Of a stretch of DNA of 39,882 nucleotides, positions 5,421-13,395 are shown one piece after another. Source of the DNA: a virus. Position numbers and translations under genes: made by a program. The DNA lies in IMG/VR virus record IMGVR_UViG_3300044547_000562, positions 1 to 39,882 of that record; one strand, written 5' to 3'. Position 1 is the first letter of the stretch. Every line of letters starts with the position of its first letter. The notes under the pieces were generated by a model, which was not told the DNA's origin, did not search any database, and was given only the letters and a program-made list of their open reading frames with translations.

Positions 5421-7736
5421 TTATTTACGTTTTCTGTGTTCTAGTTCTGCCCGGTTGCGAGCACGCTCAAAGTCATCAAAGATTCCAATGCGCTTGTTAT
5501 CAGGAGCATGGAGGATGTACTTCTTGTTGTCTCTGGAAATTATCCGGTAGCCAGTGCTGTTGTCGGTGACGATGGTTCCATTTCCAAGCTGCTCAGAAAC
5601 AATGTTTTCTGCAATAAACGTAAGTTGTTTGTTGCGAATGCGCTCCTTCTCGTAGTTGCCGGCTTCCGCTGTGATGGCTTCTGAGATTCGCTTGATCGCT
5701 GCAATTTGTTCGTCACTGTTGTTCTTAAGTCTGGGAAACTCCGTCAAAAGCTTGCGTATAACTGACGACTCATACGCCCTGGCAAGCAGGCCGGCAGTTC
5801 CCATTGATGCTACTGCCATTGCCTTTCCAGCGGCGTTGACAAGCATTGCGACCCCAAGTGGTGCAAGTAATCTTGCTCCAGTTCTTGGGTCTACGTTGAA
5901 GCTTTCAGCGCGCTTGGTCAGATTGAGGTAGTTTGCAAGACCCTCAACAGCCTTCAGATCGTCTCCAGAAAAGAACACGCCTGTTTGCTTTGAGAGCTTT
6001 CCAAGAGCAGTAGAGAACTTGGCTGTGGACAACTCTCCGGTTGCTTCGATGACCGCCATCTCTGCCGCTCTTGAGAGAATCGCTGCTCTGGCAACTGATC
6101 TGCCATTTGCATCAAGGTTTTTGTAAAGCAGCCGTATTTCACTTGGCTTCTTTGAGAACAGAGCAGTGTTGATTTGCTCCGGGGTTACATCGGCCTTGCG
6201 AAAGATGGCACGCAAAGCAGTGGACTCAAGGTCTTTAATGCCTTCCTTAAGCTTGGCCTTTGCAATGGTGTACTGGTCAACTGCCGGCTGCCCTTCAGCG
6301 TTGCGGATGGCTCCCTTGATGTCTTCTGACAGAGCACCATAAAGCTTGTTGCCAATCTTTTGCAGTGGGCTTTTAACGGAAGCCAGAGATTGGTCGCTTG
6401 TCAAAAACGGCTTAATAGCCTGAAGATTTTGCTCAACTGCCTTTAGTGTTAGGCCATTGTATCCAAGCACGTTTCCGGTAGCCGGATCAAGAATCGCGTC
6501 ACCAAGAAGACCCTTTCCGAATGCCTCCAGCTTGGCAACAATCGGGGCATACAATTGCCTGTTGGTTTGATTGAGCGCATCAATCTCTTCTTTCAAGGCA
6601 ATGAATGTCCTCGCAAGTTCTGGTGACTTCAGAGACGGAATGCCAAATGACACTCGATCAAGGACACTGTTCTTTTGCCCGCTCCAGTGAGCAATGTAGT
6701 CAGATTTTGTTTTATTAACATTTTGGGCAATAGACGCAGCCAACTCTTTATCTGCGCCTGCGCCAAATAAATTCAGCACTTCGTCAATAGCTTCCAGCCT
6801 GGCAGCTTGCTGCGCATCACGAGCAGCAGCGGTGCCCAGCAGGGTGCCTTCACTGAAGTCTTGTGCTCTTTTGCCAAAAGTTGTTTTTGGTGGCAAAACA
6901 TCAGAAGTAAATACCGGCCTGCCTGCCTTTCTGGCCTGCTCAACGGTTTCCCTGATTGCTGCATCATTTAGCCCAGGCACCTGCAACTCAGGCAACGCAA
7001 ACGAACGCGGAGCAGCCATTCTCGATCCAGCAACGCCGCCCATACCTCCGCCAATTAAGCCACCAACAATTTGGCCTGCATCTTCAAATCCAAGCGCACC
7101 AGCAGTCTCCGATCCAGCCTGTGCTCCAAGCTCGGACATCGCTCCACCAGCAACTTGCTGCATGGGCTGCGATGCAAAAGCAGTGCCAATTGCTCTGGCA
7201 ATAGGCGAAGCCATCTGCTTAAGAAGCGCAGCAGCGCCAATGGTGCTCAAAGAGCTTGCGCCACCTCTGGCAATAGCCTCAAGCAGCTTGTCGTGTTCAG
7301 TCGAAGATTCACGAATGCCGGCCTGATCCATTATATGGGTCCAAGCTTCTGTGGGCGTACTCATTCGAGTGCCAAACAGCTTGTTGACGCCAAGCACCAA
7401 CGGGTCCCCAACCATGTCAGCAATTGCTCCAGCAGAAGCCCCAAGTGCTGCGCCAGGAATACCACCAACCATGCCGCCCAAAACAGTACCAGCAGCCATG
7501 TTGGCTAATGGCGGCACAGCTCCACGAATTACTGGAGCAGCAGCCGCGGCGGCCTGCTCAGCCATGCCAGGCTCATTGCCTAGAGGAGTCTGTAGCCTTT
7601 GAGTGTCTTCAACTGGCACCGGAGCGGCAGTTGCAGACTGTTGGTGAGTATAGTTAGCATACTCCCAAGCCTTTGTCTCGTCTGGGGCATCAACCTCGTA
7701 ATCAACACCGCCAACAGTAACATCGTAGGTAGGCAT
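5421..7736 (-). CDS. Large internal virion / DNA-ejection protein
   Basis: 771 aa, ATG at 7736. The N-terminus (MPTYDVTVGGVDYEVDAPDE) resembles the short beta domain seen at the start of some phage internal proteins. Residues about 60-130 and 195-235 are Ala/Gly-rich and hydrophobic (GTVLGGMVGGIPGAALGASAGA; QIVGGLIGGGMGGVAGS), like membrane-inserting segments of ejection proteins. The remainder is mostly helical, with another hydrophobic stretch near 625-655. It is the last and largest of four consecutive virion proteins after the tail genes, the place where podoviruses encode the ejectosome. No lytic transglycosylase motif was seen. Confidence 0.65.
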   Translation of the reverse strand: MPTYDVTVGGVDYEVDAPDETKAWEYANYTHQQSATAAPVPVEDTQRLQTPLGNEPGMAEQAAAAAAPVIRGAVPPLANMAAGTVLGGMVGGIPGAALGASAGAIADMVGDPLVLGVNKLFGTRMSTPTEAWTHIMDQAGIRESSTEHDKLLEAIARGGASSLSTIGAAALLKQMASPIARAIGTAFASQPMQQVAGGAMSELGAQAGSETAGALGFEDAGQIVGGLIGGGMGGVAGSRMAAPRSFALPELQVPGLNDAAIRETVEQARKAGRPVFTSDVLPPKTTFGKRAQDFSEGTLLGTAAARDAQQAARLEAIDEVLNLFGAGADKELAASIAQNVNKTKSDYIAHWSGQKNSVLDRVSFGIPSLKSPELARTFIALKEEIDALNQTNRQLYAPIVAKLEAFGKGLLGDAILDPATGNVLGYNGLTLKAVEQNLQAIKPFLTSDQSLASVKSPLQKIGNKLYGALSEDIKGAIRNAEGQPAVDQYTIAKAKLKEGIKDLESTALRAIFRKADVTPEQINTALFSKKPSEIRLLYKNLDANGRSVARAAILSRAAEMAVIEATGELSTAKFSTALGKLSKQTGVFFSGDDLKAVEGLANYLNLTKRAESFNVDPRTGARLLAPLGVAMLVNAAGKAMAVASMGTAGLLARAYESSVIRKLLTEFPRLKNNSDEQIAAIKRISEAITAEAGNYEKERIRNKQLTFIAENIVSEQLGNGTIVTDNSTGYRIISRDNKKYILHAPDNKRIGIFDDFERARNRAELEHRKRK

Positions 7737-7737
7737 A

Positions 7738-8916
7738 TTAGCGTTTCTTGATTCTTACTGCCCCGGCTGGAGGCGCACCAAACGGAGAAGCGGCAGGCGC
7801 CTGCGCTGGCATCTGTGTTGAACCGGATTGAGTAGGTTGCTGCCGGAATGTCGTGCTGCCAAACGGCATGGTGGCTTCGTCTGCCTGCTTGTTTATGGCT
7901 TCACGCTCATCAGCAAGCTGTCTGATGTTTTTTACAGGACCAATCGTGAATGCTCCAAGCTCTCTGGCGATGCCTGGGCTTGTGGCAGAAATGATCCTAG
8001 ACTGCACATCATTGTTGTATGCGTTCGAGGCGCCATTAAGGCTGTACGTTGCAATGTTGTAGAACCGTTCCGGGTCTGCTTCTGCTTTCTGAAGCAGTTT
8101 AGTTACAAAGTTTTCCCGGTCTTTTAAGGGAACATTTCCAAGTGCTGTAGCAAGCCTTGTTTTGTCCTCTTCAAGAATCGGGTCTTTGTTAATTATTTTG
8201 GTGAAAAATGGAGTAACACTTCCAAAAAAGGAATTGCCCCTAAGTTGGTTAACTTCTCCTGCGCTTAGAAGCTCAGGGTAACGAATGAGCAACTCACCAA
8301 TCTGCACAGCATCTGGAGAGATGATGCTGTTGATGCCCTTCATTACAGTCTGCTTAAACAAGCCAAGAGCACCGTCACGATCTCCCTTCATGAGAAGATC
8401 CTGCCCTTGCAGTAGCTGCTCTTTTACGGTGCTAATAACACTGCCGCGCTTTTGGATTTCTCCCCAATTCTCTTTTGCAGAATCATATCCTTTAGTCTGC
8501 TTGTAGCTCTTTAAGTCTTCTCCGTATCTGTCCTTAAAAGAGTCCTCAACCATTTTGATTTCCCTGTCAGCAACCTGTGCAGGAAATCCGTATGTATTGA
8601 GCTTGGCCATGTTCTTGGCGTAATCCAACTCAGCAAGCAGTCGCTCCCTGTTTAGATCATGCCTGACCGCTGGAAAGTTTAACGTCTCCTGATCAAGCTC
8701 CTTGGCTTCGGCATCAATGCCAGCCAGGGCAATCATCCTTTGCTTTTCCAGCGCAGCCTTATTTTGCTCAATTTGCTGCTGAAAAGCGGACTGCGCTTCA
8801 AGCATTTGCTGCTTTTTCTCTATGTCGCGTTGTTGACGAAACTGCATTCCAGCTTCAGCCATAGGCCGAACACTCTGTGGAATGTAATCAAGCAGTGCTG
8901 GTGGAAGGTTTGCCAT
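7738..8916 (-). CDS. Internal virion protein (coiled-coil, helical)
   Basis: 392 aa from the ATG at 8916, one base after the upstream stop. Residues about 20-75 are Gln/Glu/Lys-rich heptads (QQRDIEKKQQMLEAQSAFQQ) predicting a coiled coil, the centre is helical, and the C-terminal 45 residues are Pro/Gln/Ala-rich and disordered before a basic end (RIKKR). Its place between two other virion proteins and its composition suggest a component injected with DNA or lining the head-tail channel. No family was recognised. Confidence 0.6.
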   Translation of the reverse strand: MANLPPALLDYIPQSVRPMAEAGMQFRQQRDIEKKQQMLEAQSAFQQQIEQNKAALEKQRMIALAGIDAEAKELDQETLNFPAVRHDLNRERLLAELDYAKNMAKLNTYGFPAQVADREIKMVEDSFKDRYGEDLKSYKQTKGYDSAKENWGEIQKRGSVISTVKEQLLQGQDLLMKGDRDGALGLFKQTVMKGINSIISPDAVQIGELLIRYPELLSAGEVNQLRGNSFFGSVTPFFTKIINKDPILEEDKTRLATALGNVPLKDRENFVTKLLQKAEADPERFYNIATYSLNGASNAYNNDVQSRIISATSPGIARELGAFTIGPVKNIRQLADEREAINKQADEATMPFGSTTFRQQPTQSGSTQMPAQAPAASPFGAPPAGAVRIKKR

Positions 8917-8917
8917 G

Positions 8918-9574
8918 TTATCGTTGCTCTGGACGTTGACTATGAATAGAGAACTTCTTTGGCACAGCAAATGTGTTCTGCGGCTGTGGTGAGTACATAG
9001 TAGGCTGCTGTGGAACCTGCATGGGCCCAAACAGCGAGGTCGGCGCGCTTGGTTGCCGCTCTTCTGGGAACATGTATCCTGCCACAGCTTGTCTCATTGG
9101 CTGCCCTTCTTGTGAAGCAATCTGCGCTGCTGTGCGCCCGGTGGCAGCGCCTTCGCTAAATTGTGTCCGCGCCAACGCAGCATCTAGCTCTGCCTTCTGC
9201 TTCTCCAATGCCTGCTTTTGCTGCTGAGAAGCACCCAGATACTGCATGAGCGTTGGAGCAAGCGCGTTCTTCTCCCTGACTGACATGGACGTATCAGCAA
9301 AGATTTCATCAATGCCTTGCCGCTCTTGCTCGTTAAGAGAGCCACTAAATGTCTTAAACATTTTCTTGGTGGCATCAAACTTGGCTTGGTCTTCCTTGTA
9401 CTGCTTATACGCATCGGCAGCAGCAGTAATGCCACTAGCAATGCCCTTGCCCATGGACTCGTAACCGCCTTGAATGGTGCGTCCGATGTTTGCGCCAGCC
9501 TCAAGGAGTCCTGCGCCCATCTGGCTCATGGCTGCTGGAGCCGGACCTTGGTAGGGATTAATTGGTTTTGCCAT
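8918..9574 (-). CDS. Internal virion protein, small, Ala/Gln-rich
   Basis: 218 aa from the ATG at 9574. A glycine-rich amphipathic start (NPYQGPAPAAMSQMGAGLLE, then ANIGRTIQGGYESMGKGIASG) precedes a helical KQYKEDQAKFDATKKMFKTF region and a Pro/Gln-rich tail. Similar N-termini occur in podovirus internal proteins translated beside ejection proteins. The 3-nt gap from the upstream gene and 1-nt gap to the downstream gene show a tight late operon. The function is inferred from location. Confidence 0.55.
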   Translation of the reverse strand: MAKPINPYQGPAPAAMSQMGAGLLEAGANIGRTIQGGYESMGKGIASGITAAADAYKQYKEDQAKFDATKKMFKTFSGSLNEQERQGIDEIFADTSMSVREKNALAPTLMQYLGASQQQKQALEKQKAELDAALARTQFSEGAATGRTAAQIASQEGQPMRQAVAGYMFPEERQPSAPTSLFGPMQVPQQPTMYSPQPQNTFAVPKKFSIHSQRPEQR

Positions 9575-9577
9575 AAA

Positions 9578-11092
9578 CTAGGAGATTTTAGAGTCCATCC
9601 ACGCCTTTACAAGCTGCTTCAGCTTTGGTTTGTCTGAGATGAATTTGGCAAACTCTTCACCATGCTCAATGTAGGCATCAAGCAATTCGGGGCTGCTGTT
9701 TGTTAAAATCCATCTCCTAAACTCAAGCCACTTTGGATTCTCGCTGCCGTACACCTCGCGAGCCACCCAGCAAAATATACCGCCAATTGCGCCAAGAGCG
9801 CCGCCAATAATGCTTCCTGTCATGCTGCTCTTCCCGGCAGACCTGCTCGCATTAGCCTGAGCCTGAGCCCCTGCAAGGTTCATCTGCGCGTTGTAGGCGC
9901 CATAGATCGAGCCCATGCCAGTCTGACTCTCCGGGTTGAATAGCTGTGGCCCGGCAGCCTGGCCCATGTTGTAGCCCATTTGCTGTGCAGCATTGGCTGA
10001 TCCCTGAAGGATGGGCTGCTTGTAGAATGCTTGCAACACGGGAGCCTGAGCAGCCTGAAGTTGACCAAGGGCGCCGGCACCAAGCTGAGCCTGACCAGCC
10101 TGAATGGCAGTGCCAGCTTGCATGCGCTGCTGCTCTGCTTGACCACGAGCCAACGCCTGCTGAAAAGCAGTTTCCTGCGCACCCATGCCAAGCTGTTCCC
10201 TTTGCAGAGCTTGACCAAAAGCCTGCTGCTGTGCGCCCAAGCCATACTCAAGACCAGCCTGCTGACGTTGCAGTGACTGAGCCAGAGCGGGCTGGTAGAT
10301 TGCCTGAATAGTGCCCGCGGCCGCGGCTGAGTTCTGAAGGCGCTGCTGGTAGCGTTGGTTCTGAACAGAAGCACGATTCAAGATCTCGGCGTTTGCTGCT
10401 CGACCACCAAGCGCGGTTCCACGAGCGGCAAAGGCTGAACGAGCAGACTGGTCGGCAAGACGCTGCTCTTCAGCGGTGAGGTTTCTGCCGGCGGCCAGTT
10501 CAGCTTGGGACTGCTGCGCCAGCAAACTGGCATAGTCCTGCATCCCTGGCATTGTGTTCAGGTATTGCTGAACGGTATCCTGGTTAATCTGTCCCAGGCC
10601 AGATTGCATCTGTGGCCCGCGGACCCTGCCAATCATGCCGCCTACTTGCGGTCCACCAACGCCCTGCTCAAAAGCGGTAAGCTGTGGCGCCTGCAAGGAG
10701 CGAGCCATCGACTGCTGTGCAAGCTGGCCGGCAGATCCAAGGGCTTCTTGGTAGCCCGGAGTCAGTGTAGAAAACGCCTTCTGATACTCGGGAAGGGTAG
10801 TTTGAAGTTGCTGAAGCTCTGCTGCTCGATTGGCTGCACCGTATTGAGCTTCAACCTGCGCAATCTGAGGGTACATCCTCGCCGCTTGTTGCAGCGACTG
10901 TTCTCCCAAATACGCCTGAGTCTGCGCTTGAAGTTGGGCGTACTTAGGCTGGTACTCAGATTCACGAGCGTACACCTCAGGCGCCATTTCTACCTGGCCC
11001 TTAAGAATGTCTCGCATCGACTCCTGATAATTAGGAGCCGCTGGTGCTTGCACTACTGTTGTTCCGCCGCCTCCGCCTCCGTACATTCCCAT
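9578..11092 (-). CDS. Internal virion protein with CWVAREVYG C-terminal domain
   Basis: 504 aa, ATG at 11092 (a second ATG two codons later is possible). A Gly run (YGGGGGGTT) opens a long Gln/Ala-rich helical region with repeated QQ...LAR/QAQ units (residues about 30-390), probably extended coiled coil. A hydrophobic glycine-rich segment (GSIIGGALGAIGGIFCW) leads into a conserved C-terminal domain (CWVAREVYGSENPKWLEF) found in many uncultured podophage virion proteins. The TM-like segment before a compact domain suits a protein that enters the host envelope on ejection. Confidence 0.6.
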   Translation of the reverse strand: MGMYGGGGGGTTVVQAPAAPNYQESMRDILKGQVEMAPEVYARESEYQPKYAQLQAQTQAYLGEQSLQQAARMYPQIAQVEAQYGAANRAAELQQLQTTLPEYQKAFSTLTPGYQEALGSAGQLAQQSMARSLQAPQLTAFEQGVGGPQVGGMIGRVRGPQMQSGLGQINQDTVQQYLNTMPGMQDYASLLAQQSQAELAAGRNLTAEEQRLADQSARSAFAARGTALGGRAANAEILNRASVQNQRYQQRLQNSAAAAGTIQAIYQPALAQSLQRQQAGLEYGLGAQQQAFGQALQREQLGMGAQETAFQQALARGQAEQQRMQAGTAIQAGQAQLGAGALGQLQAAQAPVLQAFYKQPILQGSANAAQQMGYNMGQAAGPQLFNPESQTGMGSIYGAYNAQMNLAGAQAQANASRSAGKSSMTGSIIGGALGAIGGIFCWVAREVYGSENPKWLEFRRWILTNSSPELLDAYIEHGEEFAKFISDKPKLKQLVKAWMDSKIS

Positions 11093-11095
11093 AAA

Positions 11096-11527
11096 TTACT
11101 CCTTATCGTAAGTTCTGAATTTTGAGTCAACGTATCTCATGTGATCCCATCCTCCAACAAGAAAGGCTACATGAGAATAAATGTTAAAATCGCTGCACTT
11201 TAAAACAGGCGCATATTCTTTGCCGCTTGCCTCTTCTCCGGCAACCCAGCCATTGCAGGCGTTAAGAATCATCGGAAGCAGGCTAAATTTGTTTTGCTGG
11301 AAAAACGGGTTTAAGGCAATTGTCTGAGTAAATAGAAACAGCTCTCTGGCTGCTTCAGTAATTGTGACAGGCTTGTCCTTGTCGATCAAGTCGTCTAACA
11401 GGTGGAAGAAGTTCCAGCACCTCCAGATGAGATCAAATGCCGCTTCATTGCCATTAGAAATGAGCGCCATCAAGCCAAGGGCCTCTGGGTTTTGAGCTAC
11501 TTCTTCTGGCTTGCTACAGTAGTCCAT
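11096..11527 (-). CDS. Helical protein with a DDxxD motif, function unknown
   Basis: 143 aa; the ATG at 11527 overlaps the methyltransferase stop (TAATG). The protein looks all-helical. NFFHLLDDLIDKDKP (residues 39-53) contains DDLID (45-49), like the first aspartate-rich motif of isoprenyl/terpene synthases. At 143 aa it is about half the size of such enzymes and no second motif (NSE/DTE) is seen, so catalysis is doubtful. It is coupled to a small-molecule-type methyltransferase and sits between tail-fibre and ejection genes. It may simply be a virion or chaperone protein. Confidence 0.6.
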   Translation of the reverse strand: MDYCSKPEEVAQNPEALGLMALISNGNEAAFDLIWRCWNFFHLLDDLIDKDKPVTITEAARELFLFTQTIALNPFFQQNKFSLLPMILNACNGWVAGEEASGKEYAPVLKCSDFNIYSHVAFLVGGWDHMRYVDSKFRTYDKE

Positions 11528-12303
11528 TATTTTTCGTACAAGAATTCAGCGATCTTAAACGGAGACGAGTGCGCGGCTTCCTTGTGAAACTCGGCCAACC
11601 CGGCGCCCATTAGGCTCTCCCACGGACTCAAGTCCATTATCAGGCTGATGTTGGGATTGTGCTCCACAAGTTTGAACCCAAACAATTCCGCGGTTTTTAA
11701 GTGATACCAGCTTGGGTAAAACATGTACTTCCAGATGTCTTGCACCTTCTTGACGGACTGCGCCTGCTGTAGGTCAGGATCGTCAATTGAGCAAATGTCA
11801 GAGATAAGCAGCTTCCCGCCTGGCTTTAAGACCCTGTGTACTTCTTTTAAAACATCCACAAGCGGTCTGTATCCGATGCTCTGGTAAAAGTAGATGAAGT
11901 TAAACTCGTTGTCTGGAAACGGAATGGCATCAAATGATCCAAGTACAAACTCTGCGTTGCTTGGCGCGGCCTGCTGTGCCTGATCAACCTGATCCTTGGA
12001 TATGGTCAGCCCAACAAACGAACTTTCTGGATGTTTAGCCGCAAAGTAGTTGGCAACAGATCCGATACCACACCCGGCATCCAGCACTCTCTTTGAGCCA
12101 TCCTGCCAGTGCCGGCTGTACAAGAAATCAAGGTGCTCTTCAAAGTTGCTTGAGAACAAGCCAGCTTGAAATACGGGATAGTCGTTATTGACGTAAATTG
12201 ACGTACAATCCTCCCAGTACCGCTCAATCTCTCCGTGCGGCTTGCATTTATTTTTATAGTATATTGAGTGCGCCAAAAACGCAGAAAACTTTGATGGGCT
12301 CAT
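11527..12303 (-). CDS. Class I SAM-dependent methyltransferase (small-molecule/lipid type)
   Basis: 258 aa, ATG at 12303 overlapping the tail-fibre stop. Motif I is VLDAGCGIGS (73-82), followed by VGLTISKDQVDQAQ, which resembles the post-I block of sterol, ubiquinone and geranyl-diphosphate C-methyltransferases, and by LKEVHRVLKPGGKLLISD (motif III region). It has no DNA-methyltransferase signature (no DPPY, PCQ or ENV). An enzyme in the middle of the tail/ejection genes is unusual. Possible roles are modification of a fibre-bound glycan, a lipid or a virion protein; none can be chosen from sequence alone. Confidence 0.8.
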   Translation of the reverse strand: MSPSKFSAFLAHSIYYKNKCKPHGEIERYWEDCTSIYVNNDYPVFQAGLFSSNFEEHLDFLYSRHWQDGSKRVLDAGCGIGSVANYFAAKHPESSFVGLTISKDQVDQAQQAAPSNAEFVLGSFDAIPFPDNEFNFIYFYQSIGYRPLVDVLKEVHRVLKPGGKLLISDICSIDDPDLQQAQSVKKVQDIWKYMFYPSWYHLKTAELFGFKLVEHNPNISLIMDLSPWESLMGAGLAEFHKEAAHSSPFKIAEFLYEK

Positions 12304-13394
12304 TACGTTTTAATGCAGTACATCAACGCAATATTTTTGGGACGGGTTTCTGATGCTGTTCTTGGAGTTCCACTAGATCCATCTGTAATAGGCTCAGCAA
12401 CAGTTCCACTTGACTGTAAGAAATTTTTAGCTCTTACATTTCTTCCACCTCCACCGCCTGCTGTTTGTTCTGAATCAGAGTAAAAATTATGGTAATGGCC
12501 TTGAAATGCATCAGCCTGTGACGTGCCAAGCGCACGCCCTGGATCAGTGCCTTTGCCATTGTCCCACCCACGGATAAACTCACCTCGCAGATCTGGCGCA
12601 GCAATAATTCCAAGCGCAACAAGATTGGGATACGCAGTCGTGCTCTGTCCATTACACTCCAGCCAGCCTGTAGGAGGTGTGCTCCGGTAGAATGCCATAA
12701 CGGCCCCAGCAGGAACAGCAGAGGCTCCAGCAGACGCAACCTGAGTGTCTACATAAGCTTTTGTCGATGCCTGTAGGGAGCTGACAGGATCTGCTGCCAG
12801 TGTGAGCGTGTTTCCCGCTCCGATAGTCAGCGATCCCACTCCAGTGTCACCGGCCTTGTTAATCGGAGTAAACCCTAGGGATGCCTGCTTGGTGGCAAGG
12901 CCAGTGTCAACGTACTGTTTTGTGCTGGCCTGAAGGGCAGCGGCTGGGTCAGCGGCAAGCGTAAGCGTGCTTCCTGCAAGCAAAGCCAGTGAGCCGATAC
13001 CCGTGTCGCCAGCCTTGTTCACTGGCGTAAAGCCCAGAGAAGCCTGCTTGGTTGCCAAGCCAGCGTCCACATACTGCTTTGGCGCGGCAGACAAGGAACC
13101 GGCCGGAGTTGCGCTAGACAAGGTCAACTCGGCAGTCATGGCAACTGAGCCGTTCTTGTTGATGTACGGAGTCAGATCCGGGGCAATGGCAGTCTGTACC
13201 TGAGAGATAGTACCCTTCCTGAGCTGGCCAGACTGCAAAATAAGTAGCGAGTCAGCGCCTGTGCACGAGGCCACCGCAATCTGATCGCTGATTGCCCCAG
13301 GCACAAGCACAGCATTGTTTACATGCGCGTTCAAGTTGGTGGCAGTTACCTGCGCGCCATCGGCGTATGTTGTTCCTGATTGAATTTGTGCCAT
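12303..13394 (-). CDS. Tail fibre with collar domain
   Basis: 363 aa. The middle carries two near-identical units (QASLGFTPxNKAGDTGxGSL followed by LTLAADPxxxLQASTKxYVD), a common beta-helical fibre repeat. The C-terminus has the phage tail-collar signature: VPAGAVMAFYRSTPPTGWLE, CNGQ, APDLRGEFIRGWD and a final IALMYCIKT. Collar domains form trimeric fibre tips or attachment collars. It is the third fibre gene of the genome and is followed by the methyltransferase with a TAATG overlap. Confidence 0.85.
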   Translation of the reverse strand: MAQIQSGTTYADGAQVTATNLNAHVNNAVLVPGAISDQIAVASCTGADSLLILQSGQLRKGTISQVQTAIAPDLTPYINKNGSVAMTAELTLSSATPAGSLSAAPKQYVDAGLATKQASLGFTPVNKAGDTGIGSLALLAGSTLTLAADPAAALQASTKQYVDTGLATKQASLGFTPINKAGDTGVGSLTIGAGNTLTLAADPVSSLQASTKAYVDTQVASAGASAVPAGAVMAFYRSTPPTGWLECNGQSTTAYPNLVALGIIAAPDLRGEFIRGWDNGKGTDPGRALGTSQADAFQGHYHNFYSDSEQTAGGGGGRNVRAKNFLQSSGTVAEPITDGSSGTPRTASETRPKNIALMYCIKT

Positions 13395-13395
13395 A

